In this document: in pieces, positions 51,457-61,407 of the stretch
Position numbering within the stretch: position 1 is the first letter of the stretch
How the letters are laid out: each line of letters opens with the position of its first letter
Assembly: GCF_030297135.1 (NCBI RefSeq)
Contig: NZ_AP028066.1
Location: 830,442 to 894,441 of the forward strand
Reading direction: 5' to 3'
Length of the DNA stretch: 64,000 bases
Origin: Pseudoalteromonas apostichopi
Lineage (GTDB): Bacteria; Pseudomonadota; Gammaproteobacteria; Enterobacterales; Alteromonadaceae
The notes under the pieces: generated by a model
Told to the model about the DNA's origin: nothing
Databases searched by the model: none
The model's input: only the letters and a program-made list of their open reading frames with translations
Position numbers and translations under genes: made by a program

Positions 51457-52539
51457 TTATCTAGACAATTTCCGCCAAATAAATTCACACGGACCATGTG
51501 TAAAATACTGGCTATACACTTTACAAAAAAACAACTGAAAAACAAGCACAACAGCAATTACCAACCAATAATCTATGCGATCAAAATTAAGTGCTGCGGT
51601 AGGGTATGCGACTTTAAAAAACAGGATAAATACGACTGTTTGCATTAGATATAACGTCAACGACATACGCCCTGCCTGCTGTAGCAACAAGCAGTTACTA
51701 GGTGTATTTTTAACTACTTTTATAATGATGTGGCAATAACAAATGGCCACGGCTAAAGCAGCAAGCCAATTAATCGGTTCCACAATCGCGTACATAAATA
51801 CACTGCTGCTAGGGTCTATCATCAACCTTACAACTGTTAAACCAATAGCCGCTGGAACAATCATGTTAAGCTGAGCTTTCGTTAAGCCGTCAACAAATAC
51901 CCCTTGTTTATATAGATAAACGCCCACCAGCATTAACCCTGCAGCCATCCACATAGTGATCAGTGGCACAGCAATAAGCATTATAATAAACATCAAAAAG
52001 TTGCTGACGAATCCTGCGAAGTAAGAAGAATAAGCCGCATCATACGCCATTAAAAAGCTCTCAGAGCTTCGCGTTACAGGGGTAAACTCCGGCTCTACAA
52101 AGGCAAGTAAAAATGAAATGAAAGCACCAAGGAATAAGAACAATATGCCCATACGCAGTATTTTTTCTTCATCTTGCTGGCTAAATTTAAGGGTTAACCA
52201 GCCTGCACAGGCATAAATAAACAATATATCACCAGCCCATAATAGAAAGCCATGAGCAAGGCCAATACAAGCCAAAACTTGTAGCCGTTTATGTTGCTTC
52301 TCGACGTTTTGCCAAAGCTGCCATTGAATGACTAAAGATGCACCAAATAATAGGCAAAATAAACTTCTAAAGCGCCCATCAATGAAAACTGTATTTACGG
52401 TGTAAATGAGTGAGTCTGAAAAGGGTGGCGCAGCACTTGGGGTATAGTCGTACTCAAATAGAGCAAAACTGTAGATGTTCATAAACATCAAGCCGAGTAC
52501 CGCAATACCCCGTAAAACATCCATATTTATATTGCGCAT
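51457..52539 (-). CDS. DUF418 membrane protein
   Basis: This 360-residue polytopic protein starts MRNINMDVLRGIAVLGLMFMNI. It has about nine membrane segments and the DUF418-type C-terminal half (GRMSLTLYLMQTVVFILFF). The family is related to membrane acyltransferases and YeiB-like proteins. Function is unknown. The gene starts 7 bases after the EAL-HDOD gene, with AAGGGA upstream, and is 43 bases ahead of the binding-protein gene. Confidence 0.87.
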   Translation of the reverse strand: MRNINMDVLRGIAVLGLMFMNIYSFALFEYDYTPSAAPPFSDSLIYTVNTVFIDGRFRSLFCLLFGASLVIQWQLWQNVEKQHKRLQVLACIGLAHGFLLWAGDILFIYACAGWLTLKFSQQDEEKILRMGILFLFLGAFISFLLAFVEPEFTPVTRSSESFLMAYDAAYSSYFAGFVSNFLMFIIMLIAVPLITMWMAAGLMLVGVYLYKQGVFVDGLTKAQLNMIVPAAIGLTVVRLMIDPSSSVFMYAIVEPINWLAALAVAICYCHIIIKVVKNTPSNCLLLQQAGRMSLTLYLMQTVVFILFFKVAYPTAALNFDRIDYWLVIAVVLVFQLFFCKVYSQYFTHGPCEFIWRKLSR

Positions 52540-52546
52540 AAATCCC

Positions 52547-53761
52547 TTATAAGTTTTGTCTGCAGCTATCGCTCCAATTTACTGCATTTTCGTATATTTT
52601 GGGAAGATCTGCACTTTCAATACTTAAATAGGCAACGGCCTGCTCAAGCGCCCACCAGCTGCCGGTTTCGTAAGCTTTGACAGTTTCAAGTATGTAATAC
52701 AAAATATTTTTTTCTTGCATTAAAGCAGCATGAATTTCGTCAGGAAACGGCAATCGATCCAATAGCTTTTCCATAGGCTGATCTAATATGGCATCAAGTA
52801 ACGAAAACAGTCCCGTTAAAAAAGCCTCACCCGTTTGCTGCTTAGCAACACGCTGAGCTATTAATTCGCAAAAGCGTGCTCTGACAACACAAAGCCGAGT
52901 AAGCTCGGCTGGTTTTGATTGGGCACTGTGGGCGGTGATAATTAAGCTCACAAACTTTTTCAGTCGTTCATGGCCAAGATAAACAAGCGCTTGTTTTAAA
53001 GAGCCAATTTTACTCTTGATAGGAAACACGCCGCTATTTATTAAACGCAGCAATTTATAAGCAAGTGCGGTATCTAACGAGAACAAGCCAGCAATTTCGC
53101 TTATGTTTGGATCTGGGCGCATTACTTCAGCATAAATTGATAATACGAGTGCGTAGTTGTAATCAATATCGCGATGCTGAATCATTTTGGGTTTTGCAAA
53201 GAAATAACCTTGGAAGAAGTCAAAGCCCATTTTATAGGCTTTGTCGTAATCATCAGCTGTTTCAAGTTTTTCGGCTAAAAGCTTTATTTTTTTATGTTCT
53301 TTAAGCTTGTTAACAACAGGAGCAATTTCTTCAAAAGGAGTTTGCTGTACATCAAACTTGATAAGACGAATAAGTTTTAAAAAGCGATCCCACTCAGGTT
53401 GATAGACAAAATCATCCAATGCCAACTTATAATTGTTATGAAACAACTCACGACAATATTCGTAATTTTCGTCGGTAGGTTCCATGGTTTCTAGTAACTC
53501 AATCACCACATCTTGAGTTGGCAGAAACGCGCAAAGGTCCAGCTTCAAAGACTCTGGACCTATATTAATTAATGCTTTTTTGCCCGACGTAATATGACGG
53601 GTACCTAAATTGAGCTGGTTTTCCATAATAAGTCGAGCCGTTGCCGTACTCTCTGACACATCAGGAAAACTATTTTGTAAACTATCTCTAAATAGTAGCT
53701 CATAGGCGACAACTTGTTGACGACGGTTAAAGACCGCTTGCCTAGCAACAAATACAGCCAC
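52547..53761 (-). CDS. EAL-HDOD signalling protein with degenerate EAL domain
   Basis: The 404-residue protein is of the CdgJ/YuxH type. The EAL domain (about 1-200) has AYELLFRD in place of the catalytic EAL motif, and the other metal-binding acidic residues of active phosphodiesterases are not evident, so c-di-GMP hydrolysis is unlikely. The HDOD domain (about 200-390) has PNISEIAGLFSLDTALAYKLLRLINS. Such proteins affect motility or surface behaviour, as in Vibrio. GTG is the start codon with TAGGTAAA upstream. It heads the three-gene operon with DUF418 and the binding protein. Confidence 0.92.
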   Translation of the reverse strand: MAVFVARQAVFNRRQQVVAYELLFRDSLQNSFPDVSESTATARLIMENQLNLGTRHITSGKKALINIGPESLKLDLCAFLPTQDVVIELLETMEPTDENYEYCRELFHNNYKLALDDFVYQPEWDRFLKLIRLIKFDVQQTPFEEIAPVVNKLKEHKKIKLLAEKLETADDYDKAYKMGFDFFQGYFFAKPKMIQHRDIDYNYALVLSIYAEVMRPDPNISEIAGLFSLDTALAYKLLRLINSGVFPIKSKIGSLKQALVYLGHERLKKFVSLIITAHSAQSKPAELTRLCVVRARFCELIAQRVAKQQTGEAFLTGLFSLLDAILDQPMEKLLDRLPFPDEIHAALMQEKNILYYILETVKAYETGSWWALEQAVAYLSIESADLPKIYENAVNWSDSCRQNL

Positions 53762-53852
53762 TTTACCTACTTTTTATATTTTATCTCACACTAAGTAATT
53801 AATAGCTGAAATTGACAAAAAAGTCACTTAATTACCATGAATCACGCATTTT

Positions 53853-55391
53853 TTATTGATATAAGCCTGATAAATAGCCTTCTGCCACAGATTGCCACGT
53901 AAAACGGGCATTTTTGGCCTGTTCACATATTGAACACCATTTATCTGTTTGTGATTTCTTAAGCTCAAGCGCATCGCTAAAACTAGTAACAAGTTCGTAG
54001 CTTTGTGCTGCTAAACTCTCACCTTGAAAACTAAAACCACTGACAAGATGGTCGACAGTATCACGTAAACCGCCCACGCTATGGACTAAACACGGCTGCC
54101 CTGCTCGCATAGCTAACATTTGACTAATACCACAAGGTTCAAATGAACTTGGCATTAGGAATAAATCACCTAAATGGTACATGTATTCACCAACAAAATG
54201 TGCGTACCCTTTTAAAAATAGCAGGTTTTCTTGACGAGTCATAACCGATGTCATAATTTGCTCAAGTTCAGCATCCCCAGAACCTAAAATAATCATGTAA
54301 CCGTTATGCTGTTTTAAGCGCTGACACAACTCATCTAACACGAGCCCTTTATCATAAGGCTGACGAAGTAGCAGTGCTTTTTGATCTGTCAAACGACCAA
54401 CACTTGTTACTAATGGCCCGGAAAACGGCTGAGTTTTAAATTTAAGTAATCTTTGATGAGCTATGTAATAGCTTGAATCTAATACAGGGCTTTTTGCCAT
54501 CCATTGAAATAATGCATTTTCAGCATGCTGATAAAGACTCGCTAAACTAATGTCGTCAAGCTTCATTCCAGGGTATTCGCAGCCATTAAGAATGCCCACT
54601 ACGCGGCCTTGTTCATAGGCAGCTTGCAAGTCAGCTTCAAGGCCCTCCCCCCCAAAAAAACCTTTTTCAGCATCACTTGGACGCAGTACTTCTTGGCAAT
54701 AAGTTGGCGATACAAGATGTACTTTATCAACCAAGTTAATTGCAGTGCGCATTGGGTTAAAGCAATCAAAGTAACGCGGATCGCATAATTTTTCGCCGTT
54801 ATAACCTAAACCTGGGAACCAGGCTTCAAGGCTTGAGCTGTCGCCTTTAAAAGGACGTATCCCTTGCAATGCAAGGTTATGAACTGTGTAGGCTAAGAAT
54901 AAATGCGCTAGTTTTCTGTAGCGACTGTCTGTTTTTAGTAATAAAGCAACACAGGCGCTATGCCAGTCATGTAGATGAACTACATCCGGTGTGCGAATAA
55001 TTCCTTGTAGCAAAGCTTCACATACAGCGGCGTTAAAAAGAGCAAACTTACTTGCATCCGTAGCAAACGGACGGCCGGGTTCATCATTACAATAAACAGC
55101 ACCGTTATGACGGCTAAATTCCCAGTGAGATATAACTAGTTGTGTTACACCTTTTTCACTTTTAGCTAGTTTCCACACATCAAGCTTTTGCATTTGTCCG
55201 GCAAATGGCACATGCACTTCACCAATATGATGACGCTCTAAATGACTAAAGCCGTAATCAGGTATGACTACATCAACACTCAGTCCTTTTTCTACTAAAG
55301 CTTTAGGACAATCTCTAACAACATCCGCTACACCACCGACTTTGGCATTCGGTAATGCATCATTCTCTGCAGCTACCATCAATACATGCAT
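53853..55391 (-). CDS. glgA: Glycogen synthase (ADP-glucose)
   Basis: The 512-residue GT5 enzyme transfers glucose from ADP-glucose to the glycogen chain. It has the N-terminal ADP-glucose loop in the variant NAKVGGVADVV (KxGG core kept), VHLHDWHSA, YTVHNLALQG, SVGRLTDQKALLL and the C-terminal PSSFEPCGISQMLAMRAGQP. It is the last glg gene, separated from glgC by 123 bases with a hairpin, so its expression may be set apart. Confidence 0.95.
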   Translation of the reverse strand: MHVLMVAAENDALPNAKVGGVADVVRDCPKALVEKGLSVDVVIPDYGFSHLERHHIGEVHVPFAGQMQKLDVWKLAKSEKGVTQLVISHWEFSRHNGAVYCNDEPGRPFATDASKFALFNAAVCEALLQGIIRTPDVVHLHDWHSACVALLLKTDSRYRKLAHLFLAYTVHNLALQGIRPFKGDSSSLEAWFPGLGYNGEKLCDPRYFDCFNPMRTAINLVDKVHLVSPTYCQEVLRPSDAEKGFFGGEGLEADLQAAYEQGRVVGILNGCEYPGMKLDDISLASLYQHAENALFQWMAKSPVLDSSYYIAHQRLLKFKTQPFSGPLVTSVGRLTDQKALLLRQPYDKGLVLDELCQRLKQHNGYMIILGSGDAELEQIMTSVMTRQENLLFLKGYAHFVGEYMYHLGDLFLMPSSFEPCGISQMLAMRAGQPCLVHSVGGLRDTVDHLVSGFSFQGESLAAQSYELVTSFSDALELKKSQTDKWCSICEQAKNARFTWQSVAEGYLSGLYQ

Positions 55392-55464
55392 GCTTTGCAG
55401 TACTCCATAAAACTGTTATACCAATCAGCAATAATACTTAATTAAGCAAATTGATATTATTCAA

Positions 55465-55492
55465 ATATAAATAAAGGAGGGACATGCCCTCC
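55465..55492 (-). terminator. Terminator-like hairpin between glgC and glgA
   Basis: GGAGGG (55476-55481), 5-base loop, CCCTCC (55487-55492) is a strong 6-bp GC-rich stem. On the minus strand it is followed by TTTATTTATA (down to 55466). It lies in the only long gap of the operon, between the glgC stop and the glgA start, so it may reduce or end transcription before glgA. Confidence 0.65.
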
Positions 55493-55514
55493 CTTTTTCA
55501 TTTAGCGCGATTGC

Positions 55515-56816
55515 TTAAGCAAGTCGTTTATTATCTTGCTCTTGTTGTTTTAACTTTTTTGCAATTTCATTCAACATATCACGAGTTACCAGCACAATCC
55601 CTTTTTTCGAGACTCTAAAGCCATTTTCTTTGTCGGCCTTGTGGTCGTAACCAATTTCTAGGCCCGCTGGGATCTCACAGTTGCGGTCAATAATAGCACG
55701 CCTAATTCGGCAGTTTCGCTGTATTTTTGCACCAGGTAAAATCACTGATTCTTCTATTTCACAGAATGAGTGAACATAGACATTCGAGAACAGCAGTGAC
55801 TTTTTAACTTTAGAGCCAGAGATAATACAGCCACCCGATACTGTTGAATCAACAGCCATACCACGTCTGTCATCATCATCAAAAATGAATTTCGCTGGCG
55901 GTAACTGCTCCTGATAAGTCCAGATTGGCCATTTTGGATCATAAAGGTCAAGCTGAGGCTCTGGCATTACCAGCTCCATGTTGGCTTCCCAGAATGAATC
56001 AAGCGTACCAACATCGCGCCAGTATGGCTGACCATCTGTGTTAGAGTCTCTAAACGGATATGCAAACACGTTATGCTCTTCGATGATAGCTGGGATAATA
56101 TCGTGACCGAAATCACGACCAGAACCTTCAGTTTCTGCGTCTTTTTTCAATTGTTCAAATAAGAACTCAGTATTGAAAATATAGTTACCCATTGATGCTA
56201 AACAGGTCCCAGGCTTACCTGGTACAGACGTTGGCTCAGCAGGCTTTTCATCAAAACGACGGACACGATTGCTTTCATCAACCGTCATTACACCAAATGT
56301 ATCTGCAGCTTCTTCGCAAGGTACTTCAATACAACAAACCGTCATATCAGCACCTGTCTCAACGTGTTTTGCCAACAAACCGCCGTAATCCATACAATAT
56401 ACGTGGTCACCAGAGAGGATCATGACATATTTAGGTAGTTCATGACGGATGATATCCATATTTTGGAATACCGCATCAGCTGTACCGCAATACCACTCGT
56501 CACCATATCGCTGAGATGCTGGTAAAATCTCTACAGATTCACCCAGCTCTTTCTTAAAGTGGCCCCATGCACGGTTTACGTGACGAATTAACGAGTGCGA
56601 CTTATATTGAGTAGCAATACCAACTCGACGAATACCTGAATTAATACAGTTCGACAGTGGAAAGTCGATTATTCGGTGTTTACCACCAAAATAGACTGCT
56701 GGTTTAGCACGCCAGTCTGTTAATTCATGTAAACGTGAGCCTCGTCCCCCTGCTAAGATGAGGGCATACGTTTCTCTGGTTAAACTACTTATGTATCGGT
56801 TTGCATAACTTGGCAT
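55515..56816 (-). CDS. glgC: Glucose-1-phosphate adenylyltransferase
   Basis: The 433-residue enzyme makes ADP-glucose from ATP and glucose 1-phosphate, the committed step of glycogen synthesis. It has ALILAGGRGSRLHELTDWRAKPAVYFGGK, the catalytic DHVYCMDY, FDEKPAEP and SMGNYIF segments. A C-terminal left-handed beta-helix follows, with GCIISGSKVKKSLLFSNV. The length matches bacterial allosteric forms. It begins 18 bases after glgP. Confidence 0.97.
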   Translation of the reverse strand: MPSYANRYISSLTRETYALILAGGRGSRLHELTDWRAKPAVYFGGKHRIIDFPLSNCINSGIRRVGIATQYKSHSLIRHVNRAWGHFKKELGESVEILPASQRYGDEWYCGTADAVFQNMDIIRHELPKYVMILSGDHVYCMDYGGLLAKHVETGADMTVCCIEVPCEEAADTFGVMTVDESNRVRRFDEKPAEPTSVPGKPGTCLASMGNYIFNTEFLFEQLKKDAETEGSGRDFGHDIIPAIIEEHNVFAYPFRDSNTDGQPYWRDVGTLDSFWEANMELVMPEPQLDLYDPKWPIWTYQEQLPPAKFIFDDDDRRGMAVDSTVSGGCIISGSKVKKSLLFSNVYVHSFCEIEESVILPGAKIQRNCRIRRAIIDRNCEIPAGLEIGYDHKADKENGFRVSKKGIVLVTRDMLNEIAKKLKQQEQDNKRLA

Positions 56817-56834
56817 AACTCTCTCCGTCTTAAG

Positions 56835-59357
56835 CTAGCTGCTTTTCTTCTGTGTGTTTTGCTGTGCACTAGTATCCAGTAATGGCTCCAAATGCCAGAT
56901 GTCGTCACTGTATTGACTAATGGTTCTATCGCTCGAAAACATGCCACTGGCTGCAGTATTCAAAATACTCATCTTGGTCCAGTGAGCAGTGTCTAAGTAG
57001 GCTTGTTCAACTTGCTCTTGCGCTTCTACAAAGCTGGCAAAATCATGAGCGACTAACCATGGATCGTGCGGGCTCTTAATCGCCGCGATAATGTCGTCAA
57101 ATAAATTAGGCTCAAACAAGTTGAAGTGACCGCTCTCAAGTAAGTGCATTACCTTATAGAGACTGTCAGTTTGGTGAATAATCTGCTCTGGATTATAGTG
57201 CGCTTTGATATCATCAATTTGCTCTGCACGTGCACCAAATAAGAAGAAGTTGTCCGCACCCACAGCATCACGAATTTCGATGTTAGCACCATCTAACGTA
57301 CCTATGGTCAAAGCGCCGTTCATCATGAACTTCATATTACCTGTGCCAGATGCTTCTTTACCTGCTGTAGAGATTTGCTCAGATAAATCCGTTGCTGGGC
57401 AAATGGTTTCCATTGCTGTTACATTGTAATTTGGTAAAAAAGCAACTCTTAAATACGGTTTAGCAAGCGGATCTTTGTTGATTACTTCTGCTACGTTATT
57501 AATTAATTTAATAATTTTCTTCGCCATGTAGTAACCAGGTGCAGCTTTACCACCCAATAGCACACAACGAGGAACAATGTTTGCTGTATCGCCCTGGCGA
57601 ATACGGTCGTAAAGGTGAATAACGTGCAGTACGTTTAATAGCTGACGCTTATATTCGTGAATACGTTTAACTTGCACGTCAAACATCATTTCGGCGTCAA
57701 ACTCTACACCACAGCGGTTTTTCACTAACTCAACAAGGCGTTGCTTATTGCTGTGTTTTACAGCTTGCCATTGTTTATGGAATTTAGGATCGTCATATAA
57801 ACGGCGTAACTGGCTAATTTTGCTAAAGTCAGCAACCCATTCATCACCAATGTGTTGATTAAGCAGTTTAGCCAACTCAGGGTTACAATGTGCTAACCAG
57901 CGACGTGGTGTTACACCATTGGTTTTGTTGTTGAATTTTTCTGGCCATAGCTGATAAAACTCATTGAATAAGCCCGCTTTAAGTAGCTCAGTGTGAAGTG
58001 CAGCCACACCATTAACCGAATAGCTACCCACAATCGCTAAATACGCCATGCGAATTTGTGGCTCTGGGCCTTCTTCGATCAGTGACAATGCACGTTGTTT
58101 TTCAACATCACCAGGCCAAGTTAAAGCAACTTCAGCTAAGAAACGCGCATTGATTTCATAGATAATTTCTAAGATACGCGGTAATAATCGGGCAAATAAT
58201 GATACTGACCACTTTTCTAATGCTTCAGGCAGTAAAGTGTGATTAGTATAAGCCATGGTCTTAGTAGTGATAGACCAAGCATCTTGCCAATCAAGCTCAT
58301 ACTCATCAACCAAAATATGCATAAGCTCAGCTACAGCAATACTTGGGTGTGTATCGTTTAATTGAAAAACATGGTAATCGGCAAAGTCAGAAAAATCTTC
58401 GCCATGTTTACTAACCCAAGTATCAATGATGTCTTGTAAGCTCGCTGATGATAAGAAATATTGCTGACGCAAACGCAGTTCCTTACCGTTCTCACTACTG
58501 TCATTTGGGTAAAGTACCATTGTAATTTGTTCGGCTAAGTTTTTACGAGCTACCGCTTCTGAATAACTACCTGCGTTGAATTCGCTCAAATCAAATTCAT
58601 CAGTAGCTTCTGATTTCCATAAACGTAGAGTATTTACAATATCGTTCTTGTATCCTGGAATTGGTACGTCATAAGGCACTGCTAAGACATCGTGAGAATC
58701 TAGCCATTGACGGTGCTCACGGCCATATTTATCAGTATAGCTTTCAACATGACCAAAAAATTTTACACGCTTTGATTGCTCAGGCGCACTGAGCTCCCAA
58801 GGGTGGCCTTCACGTAGCCAATTATCTGGTTGTTCAATCTGATGACCATTTTCAATAGCTTGATTAAACATCCCATATTCATAACGGATACCATAGCCAA
58901 TCACTGGCAATGCAAGGCTTGCACAGCTATCTAAGAAACATGCTGCTAAACGCCCTAAGCCACCATTACCAAGACCGGCATCATGCTCAGCTTCTGCAAC
59001 TTGCTCAAGTTCTGTACAGTACTCTTGTAATGCTTTAGCGACTTGCTCGTCTAGATCTAAGTTTAAAATCGCATTACCAAGTGCACGCCCCATTAAAAAC
59101 TCAAGTGATAAGTAAGCTGTTTTACGGCGCTTTTGCTCATGAATTTGTTGTTTAGTAACACGACAGCGGGCAACAAGCCTGTCTCTAATAGTTAAGGCTA
59201 ATGCATGGTATAAATACAGTTGTGATTTACCGACTTTGTCACGCCCTAAGGTGTAATAAAAATGGCGTGATAAATCATCGTCTAGGGTACTTTCATCAAC
59301 TATAGGCGCATCCTGCCAGCCCTTTACAACACATACTTGATCGGCATTTTTAGCCAT
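56835..59357 (-). CDS. glgP: Glycogen/maltodextrin phosphorylase
   Basis: The 840-residue GT35 enzyme releases glucose 1-phosphate from glycogen ends. It shows AYLSLEFLMGRALGNAI, GLGNGGLGRLAACFLDS, NTHPSIAV-type core (QLNDTHPSIAVAEL), VKRIHEYKRQLLN and the PLP lysine in EASGTGNMKFMMNGALTIGTLDGANIEI. It starts 8 bases inside the end of glgX. Confidence 0.97.
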   Translation of the reverse strand: MAKNADQVCVVKGWQDAPIVDESTLDDDLSRHFYYTLGRDKVGKSQLYLYHALALTIRDRLVARCRVTKQQIHEQKRRKTAYLSLEFLMGRALGNAILNLDLDEQVAKALQEYCTELEQVAEAEHDAGLGNGGLGRLAACFLDSCASLALPVIGYGIRYEYGMFNQAIENGHQIEQPDNWLREGHPWELSAPEQSKRVKFFGHVESYTDKYGREHRQWLDSHDVLAVPYDVPIPGYKNDIVNTLRLWKSEATDEFDLSEFNAGSYSEAVARKNLAEQITMVLYPNDSSENGKELRLRQQYFLSSASLQDIIDTWVSKHGEDFSDFADYHVFQLNDTHPSIAVAELMHILVDEYELDWQDAWSITTKTMAYTNHTLLPEALEKWSVSLFARLLPRILEIIYEINARFLAEVALTWPGDVEKQRALSLIEEGPEPQIRMAYLAIVGSYSVNGVAALHTELLKAGLFNEFYQLWPEKFNNKTNGVTPRRWLAHCNPELAKLLNQHIGDEWVADFSKISQLRRLYDDPKFHKQWQAVKHSNKQRLVELVKNRCGVEFDAEMMFDVQVKRIHEYKRQLLNVLHVIHLYDRIRQGDTANIVPRCVLLGGKAAPGYYMAKKIIKLINNVAEVINKDPLAKPYLRVAFLPNYNVTAMETICPATDLSEQISTAGKEASGTGNMKFMMNGALTIGTLDGANIEIRDAVGADNFFLFGARAEQIDDIKAHYNPEQIIHQTDSLYKVMHLLESGHFNLFEPNLFDDIIAAIKSPHDPWLVAHDFASFVEAQEQVEQAYLDTAHWTKMSILNTAASGMFSSDRTISQYSDDIWHLEPLLDTSAQQNTQKKSS

Positions 59358-61407
59358 GATTTAGATCCTCTGAATTGGCGGTAAAAACCCAGCTGCTCAT
59401 AGCAGCAATCTGTTGTTCCTTATCAACAAACTGTGTTGACATGGGGTGAATACTGGTCAGTGCTAATCGCCACTTTCCTTTTTCTAAACTAGGAAGTTGG
59501 CAATTTACCGGCTCTGATCCTGCATTTAAAATAATCAATAAAGCTTGATTTGTGTGCTTGTCTGTCAGGCTGTAGATCAACACTTGACGATCGCCTTGAT
59601 GCCAATCATCTTGTTGCATATTAGTGCCTGATTCTGTAAACCATGCGACCTCATAACGTGGGTCATTATCGTGAACAAAAAAATGGTGTTTAAAAATACT
59701 GAACTGCTTACGAATGCGCAGTACATCGTCAATAAATCGGGTTAAAGGGTGACTAAGTTGTGAGTCTTTCCATGCAAGCCAGCTTGTGCGATTGTTTTGA
59801 CAATAAGCGTTGTTGTTACCACCTTGTGAGTGTGCCATTTCGCTTCCTAAAGAAAGCATAGGTACGCCTTTAGAAAGTAACAAAGTTAGCAGCATATTTT
59901 TTTGTTGTTGTAAGCGTAATTTGCTTACTTGTGGGTCATTAGTAAAACCTTCGGCACCACAATTAAAAGAGTGATTGTCACTGTGGCCATCCCGATTTTG
60001 CTCACCATTAGCTTCATTATGTTTATTTTCGTAGCTGACTAAATCAGCAAGCGTGAAACCATCATGACTAGTGATAAAGTTGATACTATTGAGAGGGCCA
60101 CGTAAGTTATGTTCAAACAAATCGAACGAACCATGTAAACGTTTTGCTAGCTCACCAATAACACCCTGTTCTTGTTTCCAAAAGCGCCTTATAGTATCGC
60201 GATATTTATCATTCCATTCACGCCAAGGTGAGGGAAAAGCTCCTAATTGATAACCGCCAGGACCTATATCCCATGGCTCTGCAATGAGTTTAACTTGGCT
60301 AAGTATAGGATCTTGATTGATAGCTTGAAAAAATGCATGTGCTTGATTAAAGCCATTGGGGTTACGAGCTAAAATCGTCGCTAAGTCAAAACGAAAACCA
60401 TCTACTCCCATTACTTCAACCCAATACCGCAAACTATCAAGCACAAGTTGTAAAGTCCGAGGCGAATCAATATTTACCGTGTTGCCGCAGCCTGTATCAT
60501 TAATGTAATGTTTTGGTTTCTCTGCAACTGTACGGTAATAACCGAGATTATCTAATCCGCGAAGTGACAAGATAGGCCCATCAGTTCCTGCTTCAGCGGT
60601 GTGGTTATAAACCACGTCTAATATTACTTCGATATCAGCTTTGTGTAGCGCCGTCACCATTTCTTGAAATTCACAAATATCATCATTAACTAGATAATCT
60701 TTATGCGGCGTAAAGAAATTAAGCGTGTTGTATCCCCAGTAATTTTGTAAGCCTTTCGCCGTTAAAAACTGCTCGCTTATAAAAGCATGGACAGGTAATA
60801 ATTCTATGCAAGTCACACCAATCTTGCGCAGGTGCTCAATAAAACTTGGATGGCTTAAACCTAAAAACTTACCTTGCAAAGATTTTGGGATCTCTGGGTG
60901 ACGACAGGTTGCACCAACCACATGACATTCATAAATAACCGTTTTGCCCCAGCAATGATTTGGTTTTTTCCCAGCGTAAGGTGTTAGTTCCCGTACCCGT
61001 GATTTAGGCATATCAATCGCGTTGTTAACCTGGCTTAATTTCCCAACAGGCATTTGCCCATAATGGCGTTCACTCCAAGTAAATTCGCCATATATATCAC
61101 GTGCGTAAGGGTCCAATAGCAGTTTGTGATTATTAAAAAATAGCCCTTTTTCAGGTGCATACTCACCATCAGCCCGAAAGCCATACAAAGCACCACTTTT
61201 CAGAGGACTCACTTTTAGCGTCCATATCCCGCCTTCGTTCATATGCATCGCGAGAGTGAGAATCTCAGAATGACCACTACTGTCAAATAAGCACAACGAC
61301 ATATGTTGCGCTTGAGGGGCGTACACAGCAAAATTAACGCCATTGCCAACAACAGACGCACCTAAAGGAGAGCTCACCCCGACTTCGAGTTCGACACTAT
61401 GACTCAT
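59350..61407 (-). CDS. glgX: Glycogen debranching enzyme
   Basis: The 685-residue GH13 enzyme cleaves alpha-1,6 branches left after phosphorylase action. It has an N-terminal CBM48-type domain (GANFAVYAPQA), the nucleophile Asp in VDGFRFDLA and the acid Glu in KLIAEPWDIGPGGYQLG, plus FITSHDGFTLADL. An isoamylase-type specificity is typical of GlgX, so glgP and glgX work together. It overlaps glgB by 11 bases and glgP by 8. Confidence 0.95.
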   Translation of the reverse strand: MSHSVELEVGVSSPLGASVVGNGVNFAVYAPQAQHMSLCLFDSSGHSEILTLAMHMNEGGIWTLKVSPLKSGALYGFRADGEYAPEKGLFFNNHKLLLDPYARDIYGEFTWSERHYGQMPVGKLSQVNNAIDMPKSRVRELTPYAGKKPNHCWGKTVIYECHVVGATCRHPEIPKSLQGKFLGLSHPSFIEHLRKIGVTCIELLPVHAFISEQFLTAKGLQNYWGYNTLNFFTPHKDYLVNDDICEFQEMVTALHKADIEVILDVVYNHTAEAGTDGPILSLRGLDNLGYYRTVAEKPKHYINDTGCGNTVNIDSPRTLQLVLDSLRYWVEVMGVDGFRFDLATILARNPNGFNQAHAFFQAINQDPILSQVKLIAEPWDIGPGGYQLGAFPSPWREWNDKYRDTIRRFWKQEQGVIGELAKRLHGSFDLFEHNLRGPLNSINFITSHDGFTLADLVSYENKHNEANGEQNRDGHSDNHSFNCGAEGFTNDPQVSKLRLQQQKNMLLTLLLSKGVPMLSLGSEMAHSQGGNNNAYCQNNRTSWLAWKDSQLSHPLTRFIDDVLRIRKQFSIFKHHFFVHDNDPRYEVAWFTESGTNMQQDDWHQGDRQVLIYSLTDKHTNQALLIILNAGSEPVNCQLPSLEKGKWRLALTSIHPMSTQFVDKEQQIAAMSSWVFTANSEDLNHG

